From the NCBI GenBank assembly GCA_023266215.1, contig JAHFRQ010000008.1, positions 1-64,000 of the forward strand: 64,000 nucleotides of DNA. Reading direction: 5' to 3'. The translations under genes and the position numbers were made by a program. The stretch is from Gammaproteobacteria bacterium (lineage in GTDB: Bacteria > Pseudomonadota > Gammaproteobacteria > Coxiellales > Coxiellaceae). The stretch's first letter is position 1, and every line of letters starts with the position of its first letter. Below the pieces are notes generated by a model. That model was given only the letters and a program-made list of their open reading frames with translations. It made no database searches and was not told where the DNA came from. Of the stretch, positions 26,829 to 34,152 are shown piece by piece.

Positions 26829-28004
26829 TTACGATTTTTTTACTAATGCTTGTCTCAAATATTCCCTGGCAATCGCTTCTCTTTCTTTTTCTGTCTTTCC
26901 GTTTGTGCGGGTTGTGCTGGCTGCAATCATAGATAAAATTTCCAAGGGTACTTTTTTTACCGAAAAAATAGATGCGCGATTTCTTGCAACTTGCCCTAAC
27001 AATTTAGCGGCTTTTCGAATTTCGCATTCATCTGAAATGGCGATCATCCTTTGTTGCAGCAACTCCAATTTTTCAAGGTGGTGTCTTTTTATTTCTTCTG
27101 ACACATCTTCATTAGCAGCTAATTCGAGCAGATTCTTATTGACCTCTGCAAAAGGATTTCGTGCAGGATTGCCACATGCATTTGGATTGGCTCCAGCATC
27201 TAGCAAAGAGTTTGCTGCATCATAATTGAGATTATTAATAGCGTAAAACAGTGCAGAAGACCCAGAGGAAGAAAGCGTATCGACATTCACTGCGTATTTA
27301 GCAGCTGTTAATAATTTTTTAATGGTATTTCCACGTGTCATGAAAGCTGGATGTAAGTAAGAAAATCTTGCGGCAAGATGAATAACTGCCTGCCCATCAT
27401 TATTTAAAATGTTAAAATTGAAATTTTGCTTCACGGCGGCACTTACAAAACATTCAAAAACAGCCTCATAAGTGGTGCGCTCACTGCAATGGAATGCAAC
27501 AATATGTAATGCTGTGTTTCCCGCATCATCTTGAATGGTAAAATCAATTCCGGAAAACTGAAACAATTTTTTAAGGTATGATAACGAATTACCATAGCCT
27601 GATATCAAACCAATCTTAGCGGCATAATGTAAAATTGTTTGACCATTTTCATCCTGCAATTTGAAAATATCGGGATTTTGATATGCCGTTATAAAAAGAT
27701 CATAAAAATTCCCTCCTAAATAATTCAAATACTTTTTAGTGCTCACAAATTCCTCTTTATTTTTTTGCAGCGATGGTAGTGGCGCACCTTTTGAGAATAA
27801 AAGCCCAGCGCAGATTAGGTGTTCTTTTGTAGTAACGCCCTCTGACAATACCGCTTCAACAATAGATAATTGTTTTATTGCTCCATGCTCATCTTGTATT
27901 AAAATTCGAGCAGAAAAATCTTCAGGGACATATCCATTTAATAAAACCGCTACAATCTGGTTTAATTTTCTACTTTTTAAAGCATTTTCCCAATCGCTTC
28001 TCAT
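26829..28004 (-). CDS. Ankyrin-repeat protein, candidate effector
   Basis: 391 residues, no signal peptide or membrane helix. Ankyrin repeats run from about residue 115 to 290: DENGQTILHYAAKIGLISGY, DDAGNTALHIVAFHC, NNDGQAVIHLAARFSYLHP, SSGSSALFYAINNLNYDAAN, then SLLDAGANPNACG. The C-terminus has KKVPLEILSMIAASTTR, resembling the 'PLEIL..IA' start of F-box-like motifs found in Legionella effectors, then a charged helix. A secreted-effector role is inference. It is convergent with ccmI with no gap at all (its stop follows the ccmI stop), and lies between copies A and B of the ccmI-end repeat. Confidence 0.88.
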   Translation of the reverse strand: MRSDWENALKSRKLNQIVAVLLNGYVPEDFSARILIQDEHGAIKQLSIVEAVLSEGVTTKEHLICAGLLFSKGAPLPSLQKNKEEFVSTKKYLNYLGGNFYDLFITAYQNPDIFKLQDENGQTILHYAAKIGLISGYGNSLSYLKKLFQFSGIDFTIQDDAGNTALHIVAFHCSERTTYEAVFECFVSAAVKQNFNFNILNNDGQAVIHLAARFSYLHPAFMTRGNTIKKLLTAAKYAVNVDTLSSSGSSALFYAINNLNYDAANSLLDAGANPNACGNPARNPFAEVNKNLLELAANEDVSEEIKRHHLEKLELLQQRMIAISDECEIRKAAKLLGQVARNRASIFSVKKVPLEILSMIAASTTRTNGKTEKEREAIAREYLRQALVKKS

Positions 28005-28043
28005 GCCAGCCTCGTTGATTAAAATTATTGTGCTAAATAAAGA

Positions 28044-28049
28044 ATTATA
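28044..28049 (-). promoter_or_regulatory. Possible -10 hexamer for the ankyrin gene
   Basis: A perfect TATAAT on the minus strand, 40 bases before the ankyrin start codon. No clear -35 partner is seen. The rest of 28005-28203 is AT-rich and holds no gene I can support. Confidence 0.3.
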
Positions 28050-28203
28050 CTGACAATAAGTTAAAGAAATATTAAATTACCAGCAAATTACCCAGCTATA
28101 TTTACCAGCTATATTCTAACTTTATGAATTTTCAAAAAAATTTCCAGTTTTTCTTAAAATCTGAGTTAAATTGTGCGCTCAACTTCTCATCCTGAACCAG
28201 GAA

Positions 28204-28231
28204 AACATCAGATTTTAGAGATGATTGCCAA
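28204..28231 (+). repeat. ccmI 3'-end repeat, copy B (orphan)
   Basis: 28 bp identical to the ccmI end. The frame continues beyond the identity as AAAGCGCAGAGGGAATAA, reading QILEMIAKAQRE-stop, a plausible original CcmI C-terminus. It separates the ankyrin gene from the decayed toxin-antitoxin locus. Confidence 0.92.
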
Positions 28232-28259
28232 AGCGCAGAGGGAATAAAAGTTGTCAGCA

Positions 28260-28580
28260 CTATTTTTTGAGCGATTTTGCAAGCGCATCTTTTATTTTTT
28301 TGAGTAATTTTGGCGTTATATTATGTTGATTTTCAATTTTGCTAACGTAGGCCTGCGTTACGCGCAGATGTTTTGCCAGCTCTTTTTGAGTGAGTCCCGC
28401 ATTAATGCGCGCAAGCGCCACTGGATTGTCCACATAGTCTGCAGGATCAAAAGACACGTAGTCGGTCTCGACGTATTTTGTTTTTTTCTTGAAGCTATTT
28501 GTTAATGTGTTATAAATGTGAATGGGCAAAAGCACATACTCGGTTTTACCGTCGATTGATTTAATTGTTTGTAAGTTCAT
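28260..28580 (-). CDS. XRE-type HTH antitoxin
   Basis: 106 residues. The first 60 residues are a small domain (MNLQTIKSIDGKTEYVLLPI...), then an HTH: NAGLTQKELAKHLRVTQAYV followed by SKIENQHNITPKLLKKI. This layout is typical of antitoxins paired with RelE-type toxins. The ATG overlaps the stop codon of the toxin remnant just upstream (ATGA), so this was a two-gene toxin-antitoxin operon whose toxin has decayed. Confidence 0.82.
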   Translation of the reverse strand: MNLQTIKSIDGKTEYVLLPIHIYNTLTNSFKKKTKYVETDYVSFDPADYVDNPVALARINAGLTQKELAKHLRVTQAYVSKIENQHNITPKLLKKIKDALAKSLKK

Positions 28581-28760
28581 TTGTATGCATCTCCGCGTGG
28601 CTTTATTTTTTCAATGGCTATAATTTTAATGCTGTCATCTCGATTAAAAATTACTCTCCATTTTCATATACCTATCATGGTTATTATAAGTTATATTTGG
28701 TTGTATTTCTACGCCTATTATCGGATTGGGTCAATACCGTATTTTTGCAATGAAATTAAA
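28577..28760 (-). pseudogene. Decayed RelE-family toxin gene
   Basis: On the minus strand the last third of a RelE-fold toxin is open: WRVIFNRDDSIKIIAIEKIK then PRGDAYK-stop, a typical toxin C-terminus. Upstream, in the same frame, LISLQKYGIDPIR is followed by stop codons and further stops (near 28690-28720), so the N-terminal half is broken by stops or small deletions. Its stop overlaps the antitoxin start. Part of the dispersed 17-mer falls on the QKYGI codons. Confidence 0.7.
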
Positions 28761-28765
28761 TCATA

Positions 28766-28796
28766 CAACATCAGATTTTAGAGATGATTGCCAAGG
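28766..28796 (+). repeat. ccmI 3'-end repeat, copy C (orphan)
   Basis: 31 bp identical to copy A. It continues CCAGAGGGAGTAA, close to copy B's CGCAGAGGGAATAA but with a one-base loss. It closes the decayed toxin-antitoxin module; the tRNA-Ser gene follows 88 bp later. Confidence 0.93.
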
Positions 28797-28884
28797 CCAG
28801 AGGGAGTAAAAAACCCATTTTCTTTTGAGAAATAGAATGTTATCATGCGTGCCGTTGTGCTGTTTGGTCTTGCCAGATAGCTTC

Positions 28885-28973
28885 GGAGAGATGGCCGAGT
28901 GGCTGAAGGCACTCCCCTGCTAAGGGAGTATAGGGCTTAAACCTTATCGAGGGTTCGAATCCCTCTCTCTCCG
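28885..28973 (+). tRNA. tRNA-Ser (GCT)
   Basis: Acceptor GGAGAGA pairs with TCTCTCC, discriminator G. Anticodon stem CTCCC/GGGAG with loop CTGCTAA gives anticodon GCT (AGC/AGU codons). A long variable arm (TATAGGGCTTAAACCTTATC) and T-arm GAGGGTTCGAATCCCTC are present. The 3' CCA is not encoded. Confidence 0.97.
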
Positions 28974-28981
28974 CAAAATTT

Positions 28982-29058
28982 GCGCCCGTAGCTCAGTTGG
29001 ATAGAGCACCAGGCTACGAACTTGGGGGTCGGGAGTTCGAATCTCTCCGGGCGCACCA
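28982..29058 (+). tRNA. tRNA-Arg (ACG)
   Basis: Acceptor GCGCCCG pairs with CGGGCGC, discriminator A, CCA encoded. D-arm GCTCAGTTGGATAGAGC; anticodon loop CTACGAA gives ACG, which becomes ICG and reads CGU/CGC/CGA. T-arm is present (GGGAGTTCGAATCTCTC). Lies 8 bases after tRNA-Ser. Confidence 0.97.
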
Positions 29059-29066
29059 CATTGGAT

Positions 29067-29909
29067 TTACTGTCGACACAGCCTTATATTCTTGAGTTGA
29101 TCTTGATTGACTGGTTTTGTGGATCGGTAGGAATTAATGTCGAGACCGCCGCGGCGAGTCGATCTGCCGTAAATAGTGAGTTCAGCTGGTTTACAGCGCG
29201 CTAAAATCTGCATAAATATCTTCTCAATACATTGTTCGTGAAATTCATTGTCGTTTCGAAATGAAACAATATATTTTAACAAACCTTCCTGATTTATTTT
29301 TTGTCCCTCATAGGTAATTTGCACGCTGCACCAATCTGGCTGATTGGTCACTAAGCAATTTGATTTTAATAAATCAGTACGCAATGTTTCTGAAACTATT
29401 TCATGCTCTGTTTTTAAAAAATCAGGATTGTTGTGATATTCGGTGCATTCAATATCCAATAAATCAATATTGATCCCATCTTCAAAACTACTATTTAATT
29501 TTTCTGATTCAAATTGCTGAATAGAAATAATTTTAATAGTAATATAAGAACCATTTAATCTTGCTGATAAATCTTTTTGAATAACAGCCTCAACTGTTTT
29601 GATATCTTTAAATTTTGTATTATTAAAGCTATTAAAATATAATTTCATGGATTTAGATTCGATAATATTTTCTGAATCACAGCTGTAAATAATTTTTCCC
29701 ACCGCAACAACGGGTTTGCCTTTATTATTTAGCCAGGAAATTTCATAATGATTCCACAGATCAAAACCATAAAATGGTAGCTGATCTTTAATCCCAATTT
29801 GTTCACGTTTGGTTTTTCTTGTTATAGGAAAAAGCAGTGTAGCATCATACTGACTCACATATTCAGATTTTTTGCCCAATTCAGATTTTTCGGGGGTAGG
29901 GTGGTTCAT
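29067..29909 (-). CDS. queF: NADPH-dependent preQ0 reductase QueF (long, E. coli type)
   Basis: 280 residues, the fused double-T-fold form. It reduces 7-cyano-7-deazaguanine (preQ0) to preQ1 for queuosine in tRNA. The nucleophile is Cys185 in LLKSNCLVTNQPDWCSVQ with Asp192; the QueF motif ESKSMKLYFNSFN begins at residue 84; RNDNEFHEQC holds the substrate-binding His/Glu. It is convergent with the two tRNA genes, ending 8 bases after tRNA-Arg. No preQ1 riboswitch is evident upstream. Confidence 0.96.
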   Translation of the reverse strand: MNHPTPEKSELGKKSEYVSQYDATLLFPITRKTKREQIGIKDQLPFYGFDLWNHYEISWLNNKGKPVVAVGKIIYSCDSENIIESKSMKLYFNSFNNTKFKDIKTVEAVIQKDLSARLNGSYITIKIISIQQFESEKLNSSFEDGINIDLLDIECTEYHNNPDFLKTEHEIVSETLRTDLLKSNCLVTNQPDWCSVQITYEGQKINQEGLLKYIVSFRNDNEFHEQCIEKIFMQILARCKPAELTIYGRSTRRGGLDINSYRSTKPVNQDQLKNIRLCRQ

Positions 29910-30021
29910 TGTATTTCGCCTATTGATTGTTTTGATGTAATCCTAGCGTAATCATAAAAAATTGGCTAGCTCAGAATCCGCGGATGTGTACAATTTTCAA
30001 AACCAAAACCCCTGCCTTTTA

Positions 30022-30042
30022 GCCAAAATCATGCTATTATCA
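30022..30042 (+). promoter_or_regulatory. Conserved box with extended -10, upstream of Rpn copy 3
   Basis: The same 21-base block as at 16842-16862, with one change, again with TGCTATTAT. It is 29 bases from the ATG, a distance similar to that at copy 2. The rest of the 29910-30071 gap is AT-rich with nothing else recognised. Confidence 0.6.
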
Positions 30043-30071
30043 ACTCACATTTTTATATCGAGCGCGTATTT

Positions 30072-30938
30072 ATGTCTCTCACTAAATTCTTAGACCCCAA
30101 AAACGATTTCGCTTTTAAGCGTATCTTTGGTTCTCTAAAAAACAAAGACATTTTAATTCATTTTATCAATGACATGCTTTGCTTTGTGGGTGATAAAAAA
30201 ATTACAGAAGTGCAGTTTTTAAAACCCAGTCAAGATCCTGATATTTTATCCAAAAAACAAAGTATCTTAGATGTGCTCTGTACTGACCCAATTGGACGTC
30301 AGTATATCGTTGAAATGCAAGTGGCCAAAACAGCGGGTTTTGAGCAAAGAGCGCAATACTACGCTGCCAAAGCGTATGCCAATCAGCTGAACCAAGGTGA
30401 TGGCTACCATCAGCTTAAAGAAATTATTTTTGTAGCAATCACAGATTTTATTATGTTTCCTGACAAAAAAAACCATAAATCAGATCACGTGATTTTAGAT
30501 AAAATAACTTATGATCATGATTTAAAAGATTTCTCATTTACTTTTTTAGAATTACCTAAATTTAATAAATCGATTGATCAGCTTTCTAACATGATTGAGA
30601 AATGGACTTATTTTTTTAAACATGCAGAAGAAACAACGCAAGATGATTTAAAAAAAATAATCGGCGATGATCAAATTATTGAGCGCGCTTATGAGGCTTT
30701 AAATCGTTTTTCTTTATCTCAAAATGAGCTATTCACTTATGACGCTGAAGAAAAACGCATTCGAGATGAACAAGCGGCGTTAGATTATGCGTTGAGCGAG
30801 GCGGAAGCTAAAGGAGAAATTAAAGGTGACAATCTTGCGACGCATCGCATTGCAAAAACCATGCTGCAAAAAGGAATGTCAGCAGAAGCAGTTTCTGAAA
30901 TGACTGGGCTTTCAATCGCTGAAATTAAAAAACTATAA
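30072..30938 (+). CDS. Rpn-family PD-(D/E)XK nuclease, third copy
   Basis: 288 residues, the same protein as at 16891. The nuclease half is almost identical at DNA level (signature LDPKNDFAFKRIFGS; ILDVLC and IVEMQVAK active-site strands). From about 30663 onward the DNA diverges abruptly, mostly at silent sites, while the protein stays alike, so the copy is a mosaic. The linker is of intermediate length (SEAEAKGEIKGDN) and the end reads EMTGLSIAEIKKL. It lies between queF and the 3' end of npr; no gene-end duplication was found around it. Confidence 0.93.
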   Translation: MSLTKFLDPKNDFAFKRIFGSLKNKDILIHFINDMLCFVGDKKITEVQFLKPSQDPDILSKKQSILDVLCTDPIGRQYIVEMQVAKTAGFEQRAQYYAAKAYANQLNQGDGYHQLKEIIFVAITDFIMFPDKKNHKSDHVILDKITYDHDLKDFSFTFLELPKFNKSIDQLSNMIEKWTYFFKHAEETTQDDLKKIIGDDQIIERAYEALNRFSLSQNELFTYDAEEKRIRDEQAALDYALSEAEAKGEIKGDNLATHRIAKTMLQKGMSAEAVSEMTGLSIAEIKKL

Positions 30939-30945
30939 TAATTTT

Positions 30946-31212
30946 CTATTCTTCATCAAAGCGCTCTTCAATTAATTGCAGCACGGCATCGAGCGCTTGG
31001 GTTTCATCAATGCCGCTTACTTTAATTTCAAGTGGTGAACCGCAGCTGGCGCCGAGCGTCATCAGATCTAAAATATTTCGCGCATCAACACAGCGGTTTT
31101 GAAAACAAATAGTAATATCGCTTTTAAATTGCTCCGCTGTGTTGACGAGCTTCATCGTAGCGCGTGCGTGCAACCCTAGTTTGTTAGATAAAATAACCTG
31201 TTGCGTTAACAT
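30946..31212 (-). CDS. ptsO: HPr-like phosphocarrier protein (NPr type)
   Basis: 88 residues. The phospho-accepting histidine is His15 in SNKLGLHARATMK. At the place of the regulatory Ser46 region it reads DARNILDLMTLGAS with Asn, so HPr-kinase regulation is not expected. It is part of the nitrogen-type PTS branch, which in proteobacteria sits by lptB-rpoN. Here it follows lptB by 12 bp; rpoN and hpf, commonly between, are absent. Confidence 0.9.
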   Translation of the reverse strand: MLTQQVILSNKLGLHARATMKLVNTAEQFKSDITICFQNRCVDARNILDLMTLGASCGSPLEIKVSGIDETQALDAVLQLIEERFDEE

Positions 31213-31224
31213 ATAATATCCAGT

Positions 31225-31950
31225 TTACAATTTAAAATCTTCACCCAAATAAACGGCGCGTACCTCTTGATTCGCTAGGATTTCTTTGGGCGTACCTGCT
31301 GCAATAATACTGCCTTCGCTGACAATATAAGCGTGTTCGCAAATATCCAATGTTTCTCGTACGTTGTGATCGGTAATTAAAATACCGATGCCGCGATCGC
31401 GCAAGTGCACGATAATTCGTTTGATATCCATCACAGAAATCGGATCAACGCCGGCAAAAGGTTCATCTAATAAAATAAATTTTGGACTGCGCGCCAGTGC
31501 ACGTGCAATTTCAACGCGACGCGTTTCACCACCCGACAGGCTCATGGCAGAGACTTTTTGTAAATGCGCAATATGAAATTCTTCCAATAAATCATTGAGT
31601 ATTTGTTTTTTCTCTGGATTAGTTAAGTCTTTTCGTAATTGTAAAACCGCTTTAATATTATCAGCCACCGATAATTTTCTAAAAATAGATTTTTCTTGTG
31701 GTAAATAGCCAATACCTAAATTGGCGCGCTTGTGCATCGGAAAATGTGTAATGTCCGTATCATCAATACGTATCGTTCCAAAATCCACGGGAATTAATCC
31801 CACGATCATATAAAAGCTGGTTGTTTTTCCGGCGCCGTTAGGACCGAGTAAGCCTACAATTTGTCCGCTTTCAACCGTCAGCGAAACATCTTTTACAACA
31901 AGCCGATCTTTATAAACTTTTTTTAAGTGTGACGCTGATAATGTCGGCAT
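31225..31950 (-). CDS. lptB: Lipopolysaccharide export ATPase LptB
   Basis: 241 residues. Walker A GPNGAGKT (36-43), Q-loop [15 protein letters not shown] (a LptB signature), ABC motif LSGGE with [10 protein letters not shown], Walker [14 protein letters not shown], switch His in [14 protein letters not shown]. It powers LptFG in pulling LPS from the inner membrane. It starts 27 bp after lptC; lptA, normally between them, is missing. Confidence 0.97.
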   Translation of the reverse strand: MPTLSASHLKKVYKDRLVVKDVSLTVESGQIVGLLGPNGAGKTTSFYMIVGLIPVDFGTIRIDDTDITHFPMHKRANLGIGYLPQEKSIFRKLSVADNIKAVLQLRKDLTNPEKKQILNDLLEEFHIAHLQKVSAMSLSGGETRRVEIARALARSPKFILLDEPFAGVDPISVMDIKRIIVHLRDRGIGILITDHNVRETLDICEHAYIVSEGSIIAAGTPKEILANQEVRAVYLGEDFKL

Positions 31951-31977
31951 GAATTGAGAGACCTCTTATTTAATTAT

Positions 31978-32553
31978 TTAATGTTTTGATTGCAATAATC
32001 CGGGCTGCAAAATTGCTTTGGTTTCAGTGTGCAGTTGATATTGTCCTGTTTTTAAATTGGCAGTGAGGCCTATTCCAGAAATCACCATATCGCGCCGATG
32101 GATTTGAACGGGCGCCTCTGTTTCTGCGTACGATTTTTTGGGATAAACAGTCAGGGTGCTTGTGTAAATATACGTTTCCGGGTGTCCAATGGTTTGTAAT
32201 TGATGTATCACGACATTGCCGGACAGTGTGGTGACATTGTTTGTTTTTTCCATCTTGGCTTTATCCGAATGAATTCGCCAAGGAATTTTGTCGTCAGAGT
32301 AAACAAGAATACGTGGCTTTACAAAATAGGTTGCGCCACTGTTTTGATAATTCGTCACTGTGTCGGCTGTAATTTCGCTTTTAAGTCCGCCTTCTTCATT
32401 AAATTCTGTAAACTTCGCTTTTTTAATAAAGTTGTCGACTATTTTTTCATGCATAGCTGGTGCTTTGTGTTCAGGATGATGCAAAATAAAAATACTGATG
32501 ATGCACAGCAGAAAAAAAAGAATAATGTAAAGCGCACTTGATTTTGCTTTCAT
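31978..32553 (-). CDS. lptC: LPS export protein LptC
   Basis: From the ATG at 32553 (MKAKSSALYIILFF) it is 191 residues, the standard LptC length: one membrane anchor (about 7-25) and a periplasmic beta-jellyroll (ATYFVKPRILVYSDDKIPWR, TLSGNVVIHQ, the later strand ISGIGLTANLKTGQYQL). It bridges LptBFG to LptA. An upstream in-frame extension is arginine-rich and lies inside kdsC, so it is rejected. The start overlaps the kdsC stop (ATGA). Confidence 0.88.
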   Translation of the reverse strand: MKAKSSALYIILFFLLCIISIFILHHPEHKAPAMHEKIVDNFIKKAKFTEFNEEGGLKSEITADTVTNYQNSGATYFVKPRILVYSDDKIPWRIHSDKAKMEKTNNVTTLSGNVVIHQLQTIGHPETYIYTSTLTVYPKKSYAETEAPVQIHRRDMVISGIGLTANLKTGQYQLHTETKAILQPGLLQSKH

Positions 32554-33053
32554 GAATGTTTCGCATGGTAAATAAAATCGCAGACTTCGCGCACTGCGCC
32601 TTTGCCGCCTTTGCGTTGTGTTTGCCACAATGCTATTTTTTTAATCTCATCAGCTGCTTGTGGCACGGTAATGGGTAGCGCGACTTTTTTCATCACAGGC
32701 TCATCAGGCAGATCATCACCCATGTAAGCCACTTGCGCTGCGGTTAAATTTAATTTTTTCAGCAATATTTCGTAAGCATCTAATTTTTCAGTTTGACCTA
32801 AAAAAACATGTTTTACGCCAAGGTATTCCAATCTGCTGACAACAGCCTTCGTATTGCGACTGCTGATCACCGCAAGTTCCACACCAGATTGCATTAATCG
32901 TCTCATGCCAAAACCATCGTGCACGTGAAATTGAATTATTTCAACGCCTTCTGCTGTTACATAAATTTTACCGTTGGTTAATACACCATCGACATCTAGA
33001 ATTAATAAACGAATATTTTTAGCAATCTGGCTGATATTATTTTCTAGCATCAT
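32550..33053 (-). CDS. kdsC: 3-deoxy-D-manno-octulosonate 8-phosphate phosphatase
   Basis: 167-residue HAD-family enzyme making KDO from KDO-8-phosphate. Catalytic motif LLILDVDGVLTNG (Asp20, Asp22), then ISSRNTK, and MGDDLPDEPVM for magnesium. RKGGKGAVREVCDFI is the KdsC C-terminus. It overlaps kdsD and lptC by 4 bp each, so all are translated in series. Confidence 0.96.
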   Translation of the reverse strand: MMLENNISQIAKNIRLLILDVDGVLTNGKIYVTAEGVEIIQFHVHDGFGMRRLMQSGVELAVISSRNTKAVVSRLEYLGVKHVFLGQTEKLDAYEILLKKLNLTAAQVAYMGDDLPDEPVMKKVALPITVPQAADEIKKIALWQTQRKGGKGAVREVCDFIYHAKHS

Positions 33054-34054
33054 ATAATTCCTGCGCGTAGTAAAGCATGCATGTGTACCACACCGACCGG
33101 CTTGTTTTTTTCAACGACGACAAGCGATGTGATTTTATATTCTTTCATGATTTGCAATGCTTCAATAGCCAGCATAGCAGGAGAAATAGTAATACAATTT
33201 TTCGTCATCATGTTAGCAATAGGTGTTGTATGAATATCTAAATTTTGATCTAGTGTTCGGCGCAAATCACCGTCTGTAAAAATACCCAATAAATTATTAT
33301 CTGCATCAACAACCGTCGTCATACCCAAACTTTTTTGTGTTATTTCAATTAATGCGTCTGATAACAAGCAATTGTTTTGAACGCGTGGAAGTTGATTATT
33401 GGTATTCATTAATTCATCTACGCGCAGCAATAATCTGCGACCCAGCGCGCCGCCCGGATGGTATCGTGCAAAATCGTTAGGTTGAAATCCACGCGCTTCT
33501 AATAATGTAATCGCAAGCGCATCACCCATCACCAATGCAACGGTAGTGCTGGAAGTGGGCGCCAATCCCAACGGGCACGCTTCTTTTTCAACACTGACAT
33601 CTAGGTGAACAGTCGCAAATTGCGCGATAGTAGAGTTAGATTTCCCCGTCATGGCGATCATGGGTAAATCCAGTGATTTAATAATGGGAAGCAGGGATAA
33701 GATTTCCTGTGTTTCGCCTGAATTAGAAATAGCAATAATCACATCTTGATCAGCAACCATGCCTAAGTCACCATGATTAGCTTCAGCGGGATGAATAAAA
33801 AAGCTCGCTGTTCCTGTGCTTGACAGTGTTGCTGCAATTTTACGAGCGATATGCCCTGATTTTCCAATGCCCAAAACAATCACGCGGCCTTTGCAATTTA
33901 ATAACAAGCGGCAAGCTTTTGCGTAGGTATCATCTATTCTAGGTAAAAGCTTATAAATCGATTCTATTTCGATATCAATGACTTGTTTGCCTAAGCGGCA
34001 TAATGCCTCATTGCTCAAATCAGAGTGAATTTTCTTTTCTTTATTTTTCAACAC
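33050..34054 (-). CDS. kdsD: Arabinose-5-phosphate isomerase KdsD
   Basis: It converts ribulose-5-phosphate to arabinose-5-phosphate, the first step to KDO. N-terminal SIS domain (VIVLGIGKSGHIARKIAATL; HPAEANHGDLGMV; AISNSGETQEIL) and two C-terminal CBS domains (MTTVVDADNNLLGIFTDGDL and ITSLVVVEKNKPVGVVHMH). The GTG at 34054 after GAGAG gives 334 residues, close to the usual 328; a TTG at 34093 is an alternative with 347. It heads the kdsD-kdsC-lptC-lptB-npr run and is divergent from mlaF. Confidence 0.94.
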   Translation of the reverse strand: MLKNKEKKIHSDLSNEALCRLGKQVIDIEIESIYKLLPRIDDTYAKACRLLLNCKGRVIVLGIGKSGHIARKIAATLSSTGTASFFIHPAEANHGDLGMVADQDVIIAISNSGETQEILSLLPIIKSLDLPMIAMTGKSNSTIAQFATVHLDVSVEKEACPLGLAPTSSTTVALVMGDALAITLLEARGFQPNDFARYHPGGALGRRLLLRVDELMNTNNQLPRVQNNCLLSDALIEITQKSLGMTTVVDADNNLLGIFTDGDLRRTLDQNLDIHTTPIANMMTKNCITISPAMLAIEALQIMKEYKITSLVVVEKNKPVGVVHMHALLRAGII

Positions 34055-34152
34055 GAATACAATCTCTCGTCTTGTTTCTGCGCAGGTTCGCAAATTTTAA
34101 GGTATTATATCTTATAAGTGTTGATAAGACTAAATTTTTAAGGAAATGTGGC

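Noticed and set aside
28565-28781. Plus-strand small ORFs in this stretch
   Set aside because: The minus strand reads as the decayed RelE toxin; the plus-strand frames are its antisense shadow.
28801-29058. tRNA genes as the attachment site of an island
   Set aside because: No duplicated tRNA 3' end and no integrase was seen nearby; the duplicated sequence here is the ccmI end, upstream of the tRNAs.
31978-32628. Fused LptC-LptA protein explaining the missing lptA
   Set aside because: From its ATG the protein has 191 residues, the length of LptC alone; the upstream extension is arginine-rich sequence within kdsC.
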